A stretch of DNA of 64,000 bases, from positions 62,001 through 126,000 of the forward strand of contig NZ_UEGO01000033.1 in NCBI RefSeq assembly GCF_900465345.1. The letters run 5' to 3'. Position 1 is the stretch's first letter; each line of letters begins with the position of its first letter. Shown piece after piece: positions 35,359 to 44,121 of this stretch. The DNA is from Asaia bogorensis (lineage in GTDB: Bacteria; Pseudomonadota; Alphaproteobacteria; Acetobacterales; Acetobacteraceae). The translations under genes and the position numbers were made by a program. The notes below the pieces were generated by a model that was not told where the DNA came from, did not search any database, and saw only the letters and a program-made list of their open reading frames with translations.

Positions 35359-37551
35359 TCATGCGACCTTCATCTGCGGCTCGGGCAGGTCTATCCTGTA
35401 AGGGCCAGCACTAAGGATCTCCAATCTGAGGATCGTCTCGTCCTGACCCTCTGGACATACCAGATCGATGGCAGCACAGCCATTTGTCCATCGACAACGG
35501 GCATTCTCCAGATTATGCCAGCCGGGCTGACCTGACGATGTCAGATGTGCGTCAAGCCTTTGGTTATGATCTTGCCGGGCCTGTGTGATTTCGCCAATCA
35601 GTACACCCAGCACACGACGGTCATCGATATAAGGCCCAATGGCATCAAATGGACGCCCCGCACGCGAATGGAGCCATACTCTTCGTGTTCCAGGCGGCAC
35701 CCTATACGCCCTATGCGACCATGACTGTTCAGCCAGAGGCAGAATACGGCCAGCCTGATCCTTCAGAACAAGAACCGGGTCGTAAGTCATTTCGTGCCTG
35801 GCTGCTTGGGGTAGTATACCCATCCCGGCCGCGCGTTCAGACAGGGCCACATGAAGCGGCTGTACGAAACCGGCGGATGTTTCAAGTGGGGCCGCTGCAT
35901 CACATGCCCAGCTTCTGAGCGTTCTCGATGCATGGGGTTCTTCCGGAAGATCCAGTTGGCGCAAAACCGTGCCATATCCCGCACCGGAATCAAAATAGCT
36001 CTCAGTCGCCACGCCCTGAGCAAAGATGACAGAATGACGCTCCATTTCGAGATGGAAATACGCGTAGGTCCGGAAAGAGCGATCGTAGAGAATGGTCTGG
36101 TTGTTGACGAGCATGCGTACCGGCACGAATTTACCATCGAACAAAAAGCAATGTTCGGCAGTGACTAGCAAATCGCTATGGGGTTGTCCCGGCGCAAAGG
36201 CGTCTCGCAAGATGCGCACAGGCAAGCCCGACATATCGTCAGGCAGGTCGTGACGAACCTGGCATTCCTTCCTGATCACCCGCTTGATGATGCGCGTGAT
36301 CTTGATGCCGTTTTCCATACAGATCAGACGATCACCCGCGTTGAGTGTCTCGATTTTCCGCTCTCCACTGTCGGTAAGCAGCATGACCCCCGACAGGAAG
36401 CAGGCATCTATATTATCGATAAAGAGACTCGAGGCGAGACTCTCTACTTCCAAATTGGCATTGGCCTGCATGGCCAGCCCGACCATCCAGCCGCCAGACC
36501 TGACCATGAGCTTGATGGAACTTCCTATATCAGGATCGATAATCCTGCCCCCGGCCAGTACCTCGACCTTGTGCCTGACCGAACCATGGGCGCCATCAGT
36601 GGCACTGCTATAGAATTCCTCGACTTTCGAGATTGCTCCGGCGTCAATCTGCACATCGCTGTCGATATAGATATTTCCGATGGTCATGCCGCCGGCAGAT
36701 ACGGAAACACCGTCAGGCGAACTCGCCTGATCAATGTAGGAACTTATCAACCTGCCACCGCTCTGAACCACGACACTGATATTTCTAGCGACGATACCCG
36801 AAACGACAGCGCCGCTCATTATGGTCAGGCTCCCTCCGGGATCCCCGTAAAATGCCGCGCAGTTCATCGTAAAGAGTGATCCGGACTGGTACCACGTTGC
36901 GCCATCTGCCCCCGGCACTGCCACCCAGTTTCCTGTCACACCATTAGCCAGATCCTGTGTCAGATCCCTGATTTCGGGTGGCGTGGGTGTGCCGATTTGT
37001 GACAGCGCCGAGATATGAACACCAGCGGCAATGCTGACCGCATGCAACTGAGCCCCTGCGTCGATACCGAGATACGATCCGGACAAGCAATCAATTCCCG
37101 TCACCGTCGCGCCGCTGGTCATATAGATCGTACCGCCCGGCTGAAGCGTGATGTTGCTGGCCACCGAACCACTGGACAATACGATAGCGCCCCTGTCCAC
37201 GGCCGTGATACCGCGGCAAACAGCCCCATCCGCATAAGTGATCTGGGAGATACCGCTGATCAAACTGTCATTCATCTCCCCACCAGAAACGGTGAGATAG
37301 GTCAGGTCGAAGGTAAGGGCACTGGTATAGGCGCCTGTCAGATCGCCACGAAACCCGGCCAGAACACTGTCAACAATGCGCGCGCCACTATCAGCATGGA
37401 TAATTATAGCGTGTTCATTATCGTAAGGCCCCCCGGTATAGACAGGGGTTTGCAGGGCAGAAATCGAGGCTCCGCTATGGACGTACATCTCTGCGGGCCT
37501 GTCGACCTCGACTGCACCTGATGTGTTGTCTTTATCGAAATGATAAATCAC
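35359..37551 (-). CDS. Large beta-repeat protein with a Hint domain
   Basis: 730 residues. Residues 1 to about 375 are short Gly/Ser/Thr/Val-rich repeats (VSGGEMNDSLISGI, LSSGSVASNITLQPGGTI, MSGAVVSGI) resembling the beta-helix repeats of AIDA-like autotransporters. A Hint_2-type domain follows from Cys384 (DACFLSGVMLLTDSGERKI) with the block-B histidine in VTAEHCFLFDG. The last 150 residues form a separate beta-rich module. Such proteins are numerous in acetic acid bacteria and their function is unknown; a secreted surface role is inferred. The start is a GTG behind a strong AGGAGG (five-base spacing). No signal peptide is visible. Confidence 0.85.
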   Translation of the reverse strand: MIYHFDKDNTSGAVEVDRPAEMYVHSGASISALQTPVYTGGPYDNEHAIIIHADSGARIVDSVLAGFRGDLTGAYTSALTFDLTYLTVSGGEMNDSLISGISQITYADGAVCRGITAVDRGAIVLSSGSVASNITLQPGGTIYMTSGATVTGIDCLSGSYLGIDAGAQLHAVSIAAGVHISALSQIGTPTPPEIRDLTQDLANGVTGNWVAVPGADGATWYQSGSLFTMNCAAFYGDPGGSLTIMSGAVVSGIVARNISVVVQSGGRLISSYIDQASSPDGVSVSAGGMTIGNIYIDSDVQIDAGAISKVEEFYSSATDGAHGSVRHKVEVLAGGRIIDPDIGSSIKLMVRSGGWMVGLAMQANANLEVESLASSLFIDNIDACFLSGVMLLTDSGERKIETLNAGDRLICMENGIKITRIIKRVIRKECQVRHDLPDDMSGLPVRILRDAFAPGQPHSDLLVTAEHCFLFDGKFVPVRMLVNNQTILYDRSFRTYAYFHLEMERHSVIFAQGVATESYFDSGAGYGTVLRQLDLPEEPHASRTLRSWACDAAAPLETSAGFVQPLHVALSERAAGMGILPQAARHEMTYDPVLVLKDQAGRILPLAEQSWSHRAYRVPPGTRRVWLHSRAGRPFDAIGPYIDDRRVLGVLIGEITQARQDHNQRLDAHLTSSGQPGWHNLENARCRWTNGCAAIDLVCPEGQDETILRLEILSAGPYRIDLPEPQMKVA

Positions 37552-37940
37552 GCTTTCCTCCTCGAACTGAATATCGCCTGATCGGAAGGAGCGCTGACCT
37601 CGTCATGACAAGAGGTACGCGCTCTTCAGGGGGCTGCAACAAATCACAGAAACAGATTGGCGTGACCTGACAATACAGATGACCGAAATTCGAATCCTGA
37701 CGACATGAAATCTGCGTATATTTACAACAATATGATTCATGAACCCATCTATTCGGTTGTTTATTAATTATTAACTTATGGATTTACGAATCTATGGAAT
37801 CTATATTCATATATATAATAATTTTCGTAGGAAAGATCTGGATCTGTTATAACTATAAATATTTCGTATGCAGAAATGAAACGAATTATTCTCTTCGTTG
37901 AGTAGCCTCTCTCTTGCGAGGATGCAGTTTCTGGATAAAA
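37552..37940. promoter_or_regulatory. AT-rich region upstream of the Hint gene
   Basis: About 390 bases between the Hint gene and the cysNC terminator. From about 37690 to 37890 it is very AT-rich (runs such as TTATTAATTATTAACTTA and TATATTCATATATATAATAA), far from the local average. It probably holds the Hint promoter. No gene or RNA was recognised. Confidence 0.5.
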
Positions 37941-37967
37941 AAAGGGGCGATCAATGATCGCCCCTTT
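37941..37967 (-). terminator. Intrinsic terminator of the cys operon
   Basis: A perfect 12-bp stem, AAAGGGGCGATC (37941-37952) with GATCGCCCCTTT (37956-37967), has a three-base loop. Read on the minus strand, the stem is followed by seven T residues. It lies 28 bases past the cysNC stop. Confidence 0.92.
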
Positions 37968-37994
37968 ATCGAAACCGCGTTGATGTCCTGCTTT

Positions 37995-39875
37995 TCAGCC
38001 CTCAATCATCTTCCGGACAAACTCACTCAGTCCAGTTGCCGAAGCGTCTATATCCCTGGTGGTGTCGAGACGAAAAGCAGGGCCTGTAGGCGTCTCGTAA
38101 GGCGCACTCACCCCAGTGAACTGGGGTAGCTTGCCAGCACGGGCCGCAGCATAAAGCCCTTTGGGATCGCGCGTTTCACAGAGTTCGAGCGACGCATCCA
38201 CGTGGATCTCGTGGAACCCCTCGCCGACAATCTGGGCTGCAAGCCTGCGATCCTCGATCAAAGGGGAAACCAGAGCAACGATCACTACCTGCCCACTCTC
38301 TGCCAGAATACGCGCCACATGGGCAGCACGACGGATATTCTCGCGTCGATCTTCTGGCGAGAAGCCGAGATCGCTGCACAGACCAGCGCGCAGCGTGTCA
38401 CCATCCAGCACTGTTGTACGAATTCCAGCCGCGACCAGATCAGTCTCGACCGCCCGGGCAATTGTGCTCTTGCCCGAACCCGGCAGGCCGGTCAGCCAGA
38501 ACACAGCGCCCTTGTGACCATGCAGAGACTCGCGCTGAGCGGCAGTCACCTTGCTGGCTGTCGGGTGGATGGCATGAGCACCATCCGGCAGTTCAGCAGC
38601 CCCAAGAAGTGGGGCACCGCCCACAATGCGCTGGAAGCGATCCACCAGCACACCACGCCCATCGCTGTAACCTGGTGAGAACGGGTCGAACAGGATGGCG
38701 TGAGAGGCCACCAGGGTGATCTCGGCAAAACCATCCGGCGGCACCTCATCGCCGGGCGAAAGCGTGAGATCATCAAGGTTCACGACGGCATCGATCGAGG
38801 CGACCGTCACATCATGTTCGGCTGTGGCCAGACGCAGGGTAAAGCTCTCACCCACACGCAGGGGCTCACCACGAAGCCAGAAGAGGCGCGTGCGCAGGCG
38901 TGCTGTGCGGATCGGTGCCGCCCCATTTTCCTGCACCGGATAAAGCAGATCCCCACGATCCGGCACCAGATCGGGCTCCAGACGCAACGCGATGGACTCC
39001 CCTGCTCCCGCGACAGGATTTTCCGGCGCATGCCAGCGACAGATTTCTGCAACTGTGGCCTGCTGACCCTGTGAGCCGATCATGATGCGATCGCCTGCGC
39101 GAATGACACCGCGTTCAATCCGCCCGGCGACATAGCGCACATCGTCGAAGCGATAGACATCCTGCACAGGCATACGGAAATCGAGAGCCAGGCGTGAGGC
39201 CGGTGCCGGTACGGCGGCCAGAGCCTCAACCAGCGTCGGCCCCGTATACCAGGGCGCGCGCTCCGAGCGGCTGGCAATGTTGTCGCCATCACGAGCGGAG
39301 GCCGGTACGAAGGCCTCGACTGTGATTTCGAGACGACCCAGCAAGTCGCGCACATCGGCTTCGGCCTGGGCGATCTTCGCCTGATTGAAATCCAGCAGAT
39401 CGGATTTGTTGAGCAGCACGATCACATGACGGATGCCAATCAGGCGCAGGAGCATCGCATGACGACGCGTCTGCTCCTGGGCGCCTTCAAGCGCATCCAC
39501 CACCAGAACGGCAGCCTCGGCGTCAGCGGCACCAGTGATCATGTTACGCAGAAACTGGCGATGGCCCGGCGCATCGACAATAACGAACTCGCGGCCGCCC
39601 AGATGAAAAGGGATACGGGTGGAATCGACGGTCACACCCTGATCGCGCTCGATCTGAAGCGAGTCGAGAAGGAAGCTCCATTCGACAGCGAGGCCGCGCT
39701 TGCGACTGCTCTCGACAATCTGAGCCAGCTTGCCGTCCTGCAGGCTATCCGTGTCGTAAAGCAGACGGCCAATAAGCGTCGACTTGCCGTGATCGACATG
39801 GCCAACAATAACGATCGGCGTGGCAGCTGCGCGCAGCGAGGCTGGGAGGTCGTTGTTTTTCATGATTTCGCCCAT
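37995..39875 (-). CDS. cysNC: Bifunctional sulfate adenylyltransferase subunit 1 / adenylylsulfate kinase
   Basis: 626 residues. The N-terminal GTPase (CysN) has [17 protein letters not shown], the [12 protein letters not shown] switch and NKSD, followed by EF-Tu-like beta domains to about 430. The C-terminal APS kinase (CysC, from about 440) has [35 protein letters not shown] and [12 protein letters not shown]. CysN with CysD makes APS from sulfate and ATP at the cost of GTP; CysC phosphorylates APS to PAPS. It starts just after the cysD stop (4-base gap), with another in-frame ATG at 39863. It ends the cysG-H-D-NC run. Confidence 0.95.
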   Translation of the reverse strand: MGEIMKNNDLPASLRAAATPIVIVGHVDHGKSTLIGRLLYDTDSLQDGKLAQIVESSRKRGLAVEWSFLLDSLQIERDQGVTVDSTRIPFHLGGREFVIVDAPGHRQFLRNMITGAADAEAAVLVVDALEGAQEQTRRHAMLLRLIGIRHVIVLLNKSDLLDFNQAKIAQAEADVRDLLGRLEITVEAFVPASARDGDNIASRSERAPWYTGPTLVEALAAVPAPASRLALDFRMPVQDVYRFDDVRYVAGRIERGVIRAGDRIMIGSQGQQATVAEICRWHAPENPVAGAGESIALRLEPDLVPDRGDLLYPVQENGAAPIRTARLRTRLFWLRGEPLRVGESFTLRLATAEHDVTVASIDAVVNLDDLTLSPGDEVPPDGFAEITLVASHAILFDPFSPGYSDGRGVLVDRFQRIVGGAPLLGAAELPDGAHAIHPTASKVTAAQRESLHGHKGAVFWLTGLPGSGKSTIARAVETDLVAAGIRTTVLDGDTLRAGLCSDLGFSPEDRRENIRRAAHVARILAESGQVVIVALVSPLIEDRRLAAQIVGEGFHEIHVDASLELCETRDPKGLYAAARAGKLPQFTGVSAPYETPTGPAFRLDTTRDIDASATGLSEFVRKMIEG

Positions 39876-39878
39876 GGC

Positions 39879-40712
39879 TCAGAGATAACCCGCAACACGC
39901 AGACGCTCGAACGCGTCTTCCGATTCATGATCCATCGCGCGACCGGCACGCTCGGATGTCTTGCTGTTTTCAAGCTCGGCAATCACCTCGGCGAGAGTCG
40001 AGGCGTTGCTGTCGATGGGGCTCGTGATATCCTGGTCACCCAGCGAGCGGTAACGCTTGCCGTTCTTCGCGAAATACAGATCGACCAGCGGGATGTTCTC
40101 GCGCTCGATATAGCGCCAGATATCGATTTCGCGCCATGACAACAGCGGATGCACACGGATATGCATCCCATCCTCATAAGGGGTGGCGTACTGGTCCCAG
40201 AATTCCGGCGGCTGATTGCGTACATCCCAGCGATGACCCGCCCCACGCGGGCTGAACACGCGCTCCTTGGCGCGCGTCGCCTGCTCGTCACGGCGGATAC
40301 CGGCAATGACCCCGCGCAGCTTGTGCTTTTCAATCAGGCTGGCCAGACCGGCGGTCTTGCGCGCTGCAGAGCGCGCCGCAGGCGGCAGGGACGGATCGAT
40401 TTCCTCAACCGGCGGACAATCGCCGAGCATCAGGTCGAGGTTCCATTTCTTGGTGTATTCCTCGCGAAAGGCATACATCTCAGGGAATTTCTTGCCCGTA
40501 TCGACATGCATGACCGGAAACGGCACACGGCCCATGAACGCCTTGCGTGCCAGCCAGACCATGACATTGCTGTCCTTGCCCAGAGACCAGAGCAGGGAGA
40601 GCGGACGCAGCTTGCGATAGGCCTCGCGCAGAATGAAGATGCTCTGCGCCTCAAGCTGATCGAGGTCATCCATGGCACGCGGCGTGGCGAGGGTGGGGGA
40701 CGCCAAACTCAT
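39879..40712 (-). CDS. cysD: Sulfate adenylyltransferase subunit 2
   Basis: 277 residues. It is an ATP-pyrophosphatase-fold enzyme with the PP-loop LLWSLGKDSNVMVWLARKAF, then VMHVDTGKKFPEMYAFR, VIAGIRRDEQATRAKERVFSPR and HPLLSWREIDIWRYIE. It forms APS together with CysN. The ATG at 40712 has GGAG six bases upstream, overlapping the end of cysH. The frame opens at 40751 inside cysH, but that extension has no family match. Coupling to cysH and cysNC is tight. Confidence 0.95.
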   Translation of the reverse strand: MSLASPTLATPRAMDDLDQLEAQSIFILREAYRKLRPLSLLWSLGKDSNVMVWLARKAFMGRVPFPVMHVDTGKKFPEMYAFREEYTKKWNLDLMLGDCPPVEEIDPSLPPAARSAARKTAGLASLIEKHKLRGVIAGIRRDEQATRAKERVFSPRGAGHRWDVRNQPPEFWDQYATPYEDGMHIRVHPLLSWREIDIWRYIERENIPLVDLYFAKNGKRYRSLGDQDITSPIDSNASTLAEVIAELENSKTSERAGRAMDHESEDAFERLRVAGYL

Positions 40713-40723
40713 TTTATGCTCCG

Positions 40724-41407
40724 TTATCGCGCTGGCAGGTGAATGCCGCATTCGGTTTTGGTCTGGCCGGCCCAGCGTCCGGCTCTGGGGTCCTCACCTT
40801 CGGCCACGGCCCGTGTGCAGGGCGCACAGCCGATGGATTTGAAACCGAGGGCCGTCAGGGGGTGACGCGGCAAGTCACGCCGGGTCATTTCGCTCGCGAT
40901 GCGCTCTCGCGTCCAGGAGGCAAGCGGATTGATCTTGGCTCGCCCGTCCGCGAGCGGCTCGAAGACGGCCATCGAGGCGCGTGTCGCTGCCTGACCGCGT
41001 TTGCGCCCGGTTATCCACGCATCAAAATCGTTTAATGCGTCATCCATGGGCTCGACCTTGCGCAGGGCGCAGCAGGCATCCGGGTCGAAATCGGCCAGCA
41101 TGTCCTGAGGATCACGATCATGCAGCGCCTTGGCCGATGGGGCGATATTCACAACCCCGGTCAGTCCAAGGTGCTCGATCAGAACATCACGATAGCTCAG
41201 CGTCTCGGGAAAATGGCGCCTGGTATCGAGAAAGAATATCGGAAAATCACGGTCGATTTCGGCAACCAGAGCAAGAAGCAGCGCGGATTCGGCACCAAAG
41301 GACGAGACAAGCGCCATACGCCCTGAAAGCACTTCCATGGAGCGCTCCAGGATTGCTTCCTCGCCGGTCGTTTCAAGGATCTGCCGTTCGGTCTGGGTCA
41401 GGGCCAT
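40724..41407 (-). CDS. cysH: Adenylylsulfate (APS/PAPS) reductase
   Basis: 227 residues. Thioredoxin-dependent reduction of activated sulfate to sulfite. Landmarks are LVSSFGAESALLLALV, FFLDTRRHFPETL, and the C-terminal ECGIHL with the catalytic Cys. The pairs CC (DACCALRK) and CxxC (GCAPCT) are the [4Fe-4S] ligands of plant-type/bacterial APS reductases, absent from E. coli PAPS reductase. So APS is the likely substrate even though CysC is present. It lies between cysG (93 bases upstream) and cysD. Confidence 0.93.
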   Translation of the reverse strand: MALTQTERQILETTGEEAILERSMEVLSGRMALVSSFGAESALLLALVAEIDRDFPIFFLDTRRHFPETLSYRDVLIEHLGLTGVVNIAPSAKALHDRDPQDMLADFDPDACCALRKVEPMDDALNDFDAWITGRKRGQAATRASMAVFEPLADGRAKINPLASWTRERIASEMTRRDLPRHPLTALGFKSIGCAPCTRAVAEGEDPRAGRWAGQTKTECGIHLPAR

Positions 41408-41500
41408 GACTGGTTAAATCCACACTGAAAAATCGCTTATTGCGCCATCACGCTCGACATAATACCTCAGACAACACCGTGCAATGGGTAAACTACGAAC

Positions 41501-42916
41501 TCACGCTTCTTTATGGTGAATTGCTTTCCCATGCCCCGAGCGGCGGTGGTTCACCACCTCCCCCACGAGGGTGAGCGCCGGGCTTGCCACATTGCGCTCG
41601 ATAACCAACGCAGGCAGCGTCGCAAGCGTTGCCACATGCACGCGCTGATCATGACGCGTGCCATGCTCGATCACAGCGGCGGGCCAGTCGGCGGGCAGGC
41701 CATGGGCCTGAAGCTGGGCGCAGAGATCCGCCATCGGCGCGAGCCCCATATAGATGGCGAGTGTCTGCCCTTTCTTGGCCAGACTCGGCCAATCCAGATT
41801 GAGCGTGCCATCGGCGCGGGCGTGACCGGTGACAAACACACAGCTCTGTGCGCAGTCCCGATGCGTCAGCGGGATGCCTGCCGCCGCGCCACAACCACTG
41901 GCAGCCGTAATGCCGGGGATGACGCGTACAGTGACGCCGGCATCCACCAGCGCCTCCATTTCCTCACCACCACGCCCGAAAATGAACGGATCGCCTCCCT
42001 TCAGGCGCAGAACGCGTTCACCCGCTTTGGCGCGGCGTATCAACTCGTCATTGATCCCTTCCTGCGGCAAGGTGTGGTGGCTGCGCTTCTTGCCAACAAA
42101 CACACGCTCTGCATCACGCCGTACGCGGTCCATGATTGCGGGTGGAATCAACTGGTCATACAGGACGGTGTCGGCATTCTGCATCAGGCGCAGGGCCGCC
42201 AGCGTGAGAAGGTCCGGATCACCCGGCCCGGCACCGACCAGCCAGACCTCGCCTTCTCTCGGCACGCCACCCAGGCTGCGTTCGAGACTGGCTCTTGCAG
42301 CCTCATCCTCTCCCCGCAGGGCCTGCTCGGCACCTGCGCCATCCACAAAATCCTCCCATGCCCGTCGCCGGATCATGGTGTCCGGCTGGGCATGGCGTAT
42401 CCAGGTACGCTGCGCCTGCATGAAGCGCGCGAGACGCGAGAGCCCGTCGGGAAGCAGCGCCTCGATTTGGGTGCGCAGGCGCCGGGCCAGTACGGGCGCC
42501 GCGCCATTGGTGGAGATCGCAATCTGAACCGGGGTCCGGTCAATGATGGCAGGGGTGATGAAAGTGGATGGCTCAGGATCGTCAACGACGCAGATATTCA
42601 CCCCCTGTTCGCGCGCCTGTGCCGCAATGATGCGGTTGAACGCAGCATCCTCGGTGGCCGCGAAAACAATGCGCATCTCCCCCAGCAACGCGCTGATACG
42701 ATGTGCGTCGAGTGCCTCGCCGAGATGGGTGACGTGGCCGCTGTCGATCGCCTGGCGGATTTCGATGTCATGAACCGGACCGATCTGGGCGATATCATCA
42801 CAGCGCCCCAGAAGCAGGCGCAGCTTGTTGGCGGCCACCTGCCCGCCCCCGATTACGAGAGCGCGGCCATCATCGAGGCGCAGGGCGATAGGGAGATAGG
42901 TCGCTTCCTTGGTCAT
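41501..42916 (-). CDS. cysG: Siroheme synthase (uroporphyrinogen methyltransferase/dehydrogenase/ferrochelatase)
   Basis: 471 residues. The N-terminal CysG-B domain has LPIALRLDDGRALVIGGGQVAANK (split here: NAD site VIGGGQVAA). The C-terminal SUMT domain from about 235 has VWLVGAGPGDPDLLTLAALR, VLRLKGGDPFIFGRGGEE and VIPGITAASGCGAAAGIPLTHR. It makes siroheme, the cofactor of sulfite reductase. ATG 42916 follows AGGAG closely and gives an N-terminus like E. coli CysG. A longer form from 43015 would add 33 residues without family likeness. It leads the cys cluster. Confidence 0.94.
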   Translation of the reverse strand: MTKEATYLPIALRLDDGRALVIGGGQVAANKLRLLLGRCDDIAQIGPVHDIEIRQAIDSGHVTHLGEALDAHRISALLGEMRIVFAATEDAAFNRIIAAQAREQGVNICVVDDPEPSTFITPAIIDRTPVQIAISTNGAAPVLARRLRTQIEALLPDGLSRLARFMQAQRTWIRHAQPDTMIRRRAWEDFVDGAGAEQALRGEDEAARASLERSLGGVPREGEVWLVGAGPGDPDLLTLAALRLMQNADTVLYDQLIPPAIMDRVRRDAERVFVGKKRSHHTLPQEGINDELIRRAKAGERVLRLKGGDPFIFGRGGEEMEALVDAGVTVRVIPGITAASGCGAAAGIPLTHRDCAQSCVFVTGHARADGTLNLDWPSLAKKGQTLAIYMGLAPMADLCAQLQAHGLPADWPAAVIEHGTRHDQRVHVATLATLPALVIERNVASPALTLVGEVVNHRRSGHGKAIHHKEA

Positions 42917-43226
42917 TTCTCCTGTATGGCGTGCCCTATGCGCCGCGCCAAGATCGGCGGCGACACAGGCCCGCTCACTTGCCTGGGCAAGGGCACTTGA
43001 AAACTCTCCGGACATACGCCCCTGTCATCCCTTCCCGTGATGTGACAAGGGTGCAGGTGAAGGATCGCTGAAAGAAACCACACGAAAATGTCGGCTGGGC
43101 AGTCTGAGCATCCCTGATACCATGCCCAGCATATGAGCGGCTCGAAACGATAATGTGTTCAGCGAGCCGCCAGATCATGTCCGCCCCGACAGTCACGGGC
43201 CGGACCGTCCAGAAAAGGATCCAGCC

Positions 43227-43994
43227 ATGTCCGAGCCCGCCCTTTTTTCCCTCAAGGGGAAGCGCGCCCTCATCACCGGTGCCTCGCGCGGCATCGGCTT
43301 TACTCTGGCACAGGGTCTGGGGCGCTACGGGGCCGAAATCATTCTGAACGGGCGTGACCCTGCGCATCTCGATTCCGCACGCGCCCGTCTTGAGGGCGAG
43401 GGCATCGTGACACGCGGCAGCGTCTTTGATGTCACCAATCAGGATCAGGTCATTGCAGGCGTTGAAGCGATCGAGGCCGAAGGGCCGATCGATATCCTGA
43501 TCAACAACGCAGGCATCCAGTTCCGCTCGCCTCTCGACCAGTTTCCGCGTGCCGAATGGGACCGGCTGATTTCCACTAATCTCAGCTCGGTGTTTTTCGT
43601 CGCCCAGGCCGTGTCAAAGGGCATGATCACGCGCGCACGTGGCAAGATCATCAATATCTGCTCTGTCCAGAGCGAACTGGCGCGTCCCGGCATCGCCCCC
43701 TACACCGCAACCAAAGGGGCCGTGAAAATGCTCACCAAAGGCATGGCGACCGACTGGGCGCGGCACGGATTACAGATCAACGGCCTCGCGCCGGGCTATT
43801 TCGAGACGGAGATGAATGCTGCTCTTGTGGCTGATCCCGATTTTTCATCCTGGCTTTGCCAACGCACCCCTGCCGCACGCTGGGGCAAAAGCGAAGAGCT
43901 TGTCGGGGCCGCTGTGTTCCTCGCCTCCGAGGCTTCCAGCTTCGTCAATGGTCACATTTTAACTGTTGACGGTGGTTTGACGGCTTCCGTCTGA
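43227..43994 (+). CDS. gno: Gluconate 5-dehydrogenase (5-ketogluconate reductase), SDR family
   Basis: 255 residues. It is a classical SDR with the cofactor motif ALITGASRGIGFTLAQGL, NNAG in INNAGIQFRSPL, the catalytic Ser in ICSVQSELARPGIAP and the YTATK active site. The stretch SVQSELARPGIAPYTATKGA and the end SSFVNGHILTVDGG are nearly the Gluconobacter Gno sequence as I remember it. The enzyme interconverts gluconate and 5-keto-gluconate with NADP(H) in the cytoplasm. AAGGA lies seven bases before the ATG at 43227; the frame opens earlier at 43155 without support. It stands alone. Confidence 0.92.
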   Translation: MSEPALFSLKGKRALITGASRGIGFTLAQGLGRYGAEIILNGRDPAHLDSARARLEGEGIVTRGSVFDVTNQDQVIAGVEAIEAEGPIDILINNAGIQFRSPLDQFPRAEWDRLISTNLSSVFFVAQAVSKGMITRARGKIINICSVQSELARPGIAPYTATKGAVKMLTKGMATDWARHGLQINGLAPGYFETEMNAALVADPDFSSWLCQRTPAARWGKSEELVGAAVFLASEASSFVNGHILTVDGGLTASV

Positions 43995-44121
43995 CCTGTT
44001 TGGAATTCTGTGTTTACGCTTTCACGCTTGGAGCGCTATGACTGATAGTGATCAAGCGGGCTCATCGTATGGTGCCTGAGACGACTGTCCTGCCCCTGCT
44101 TCATCAGGGGCAGCCTGAATC

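Noticed and set aside
41513-43000. Plus-strand open frame of 495 codons
   Set aside because: Antisense of cysG, whose domains are complete on the minus strand.
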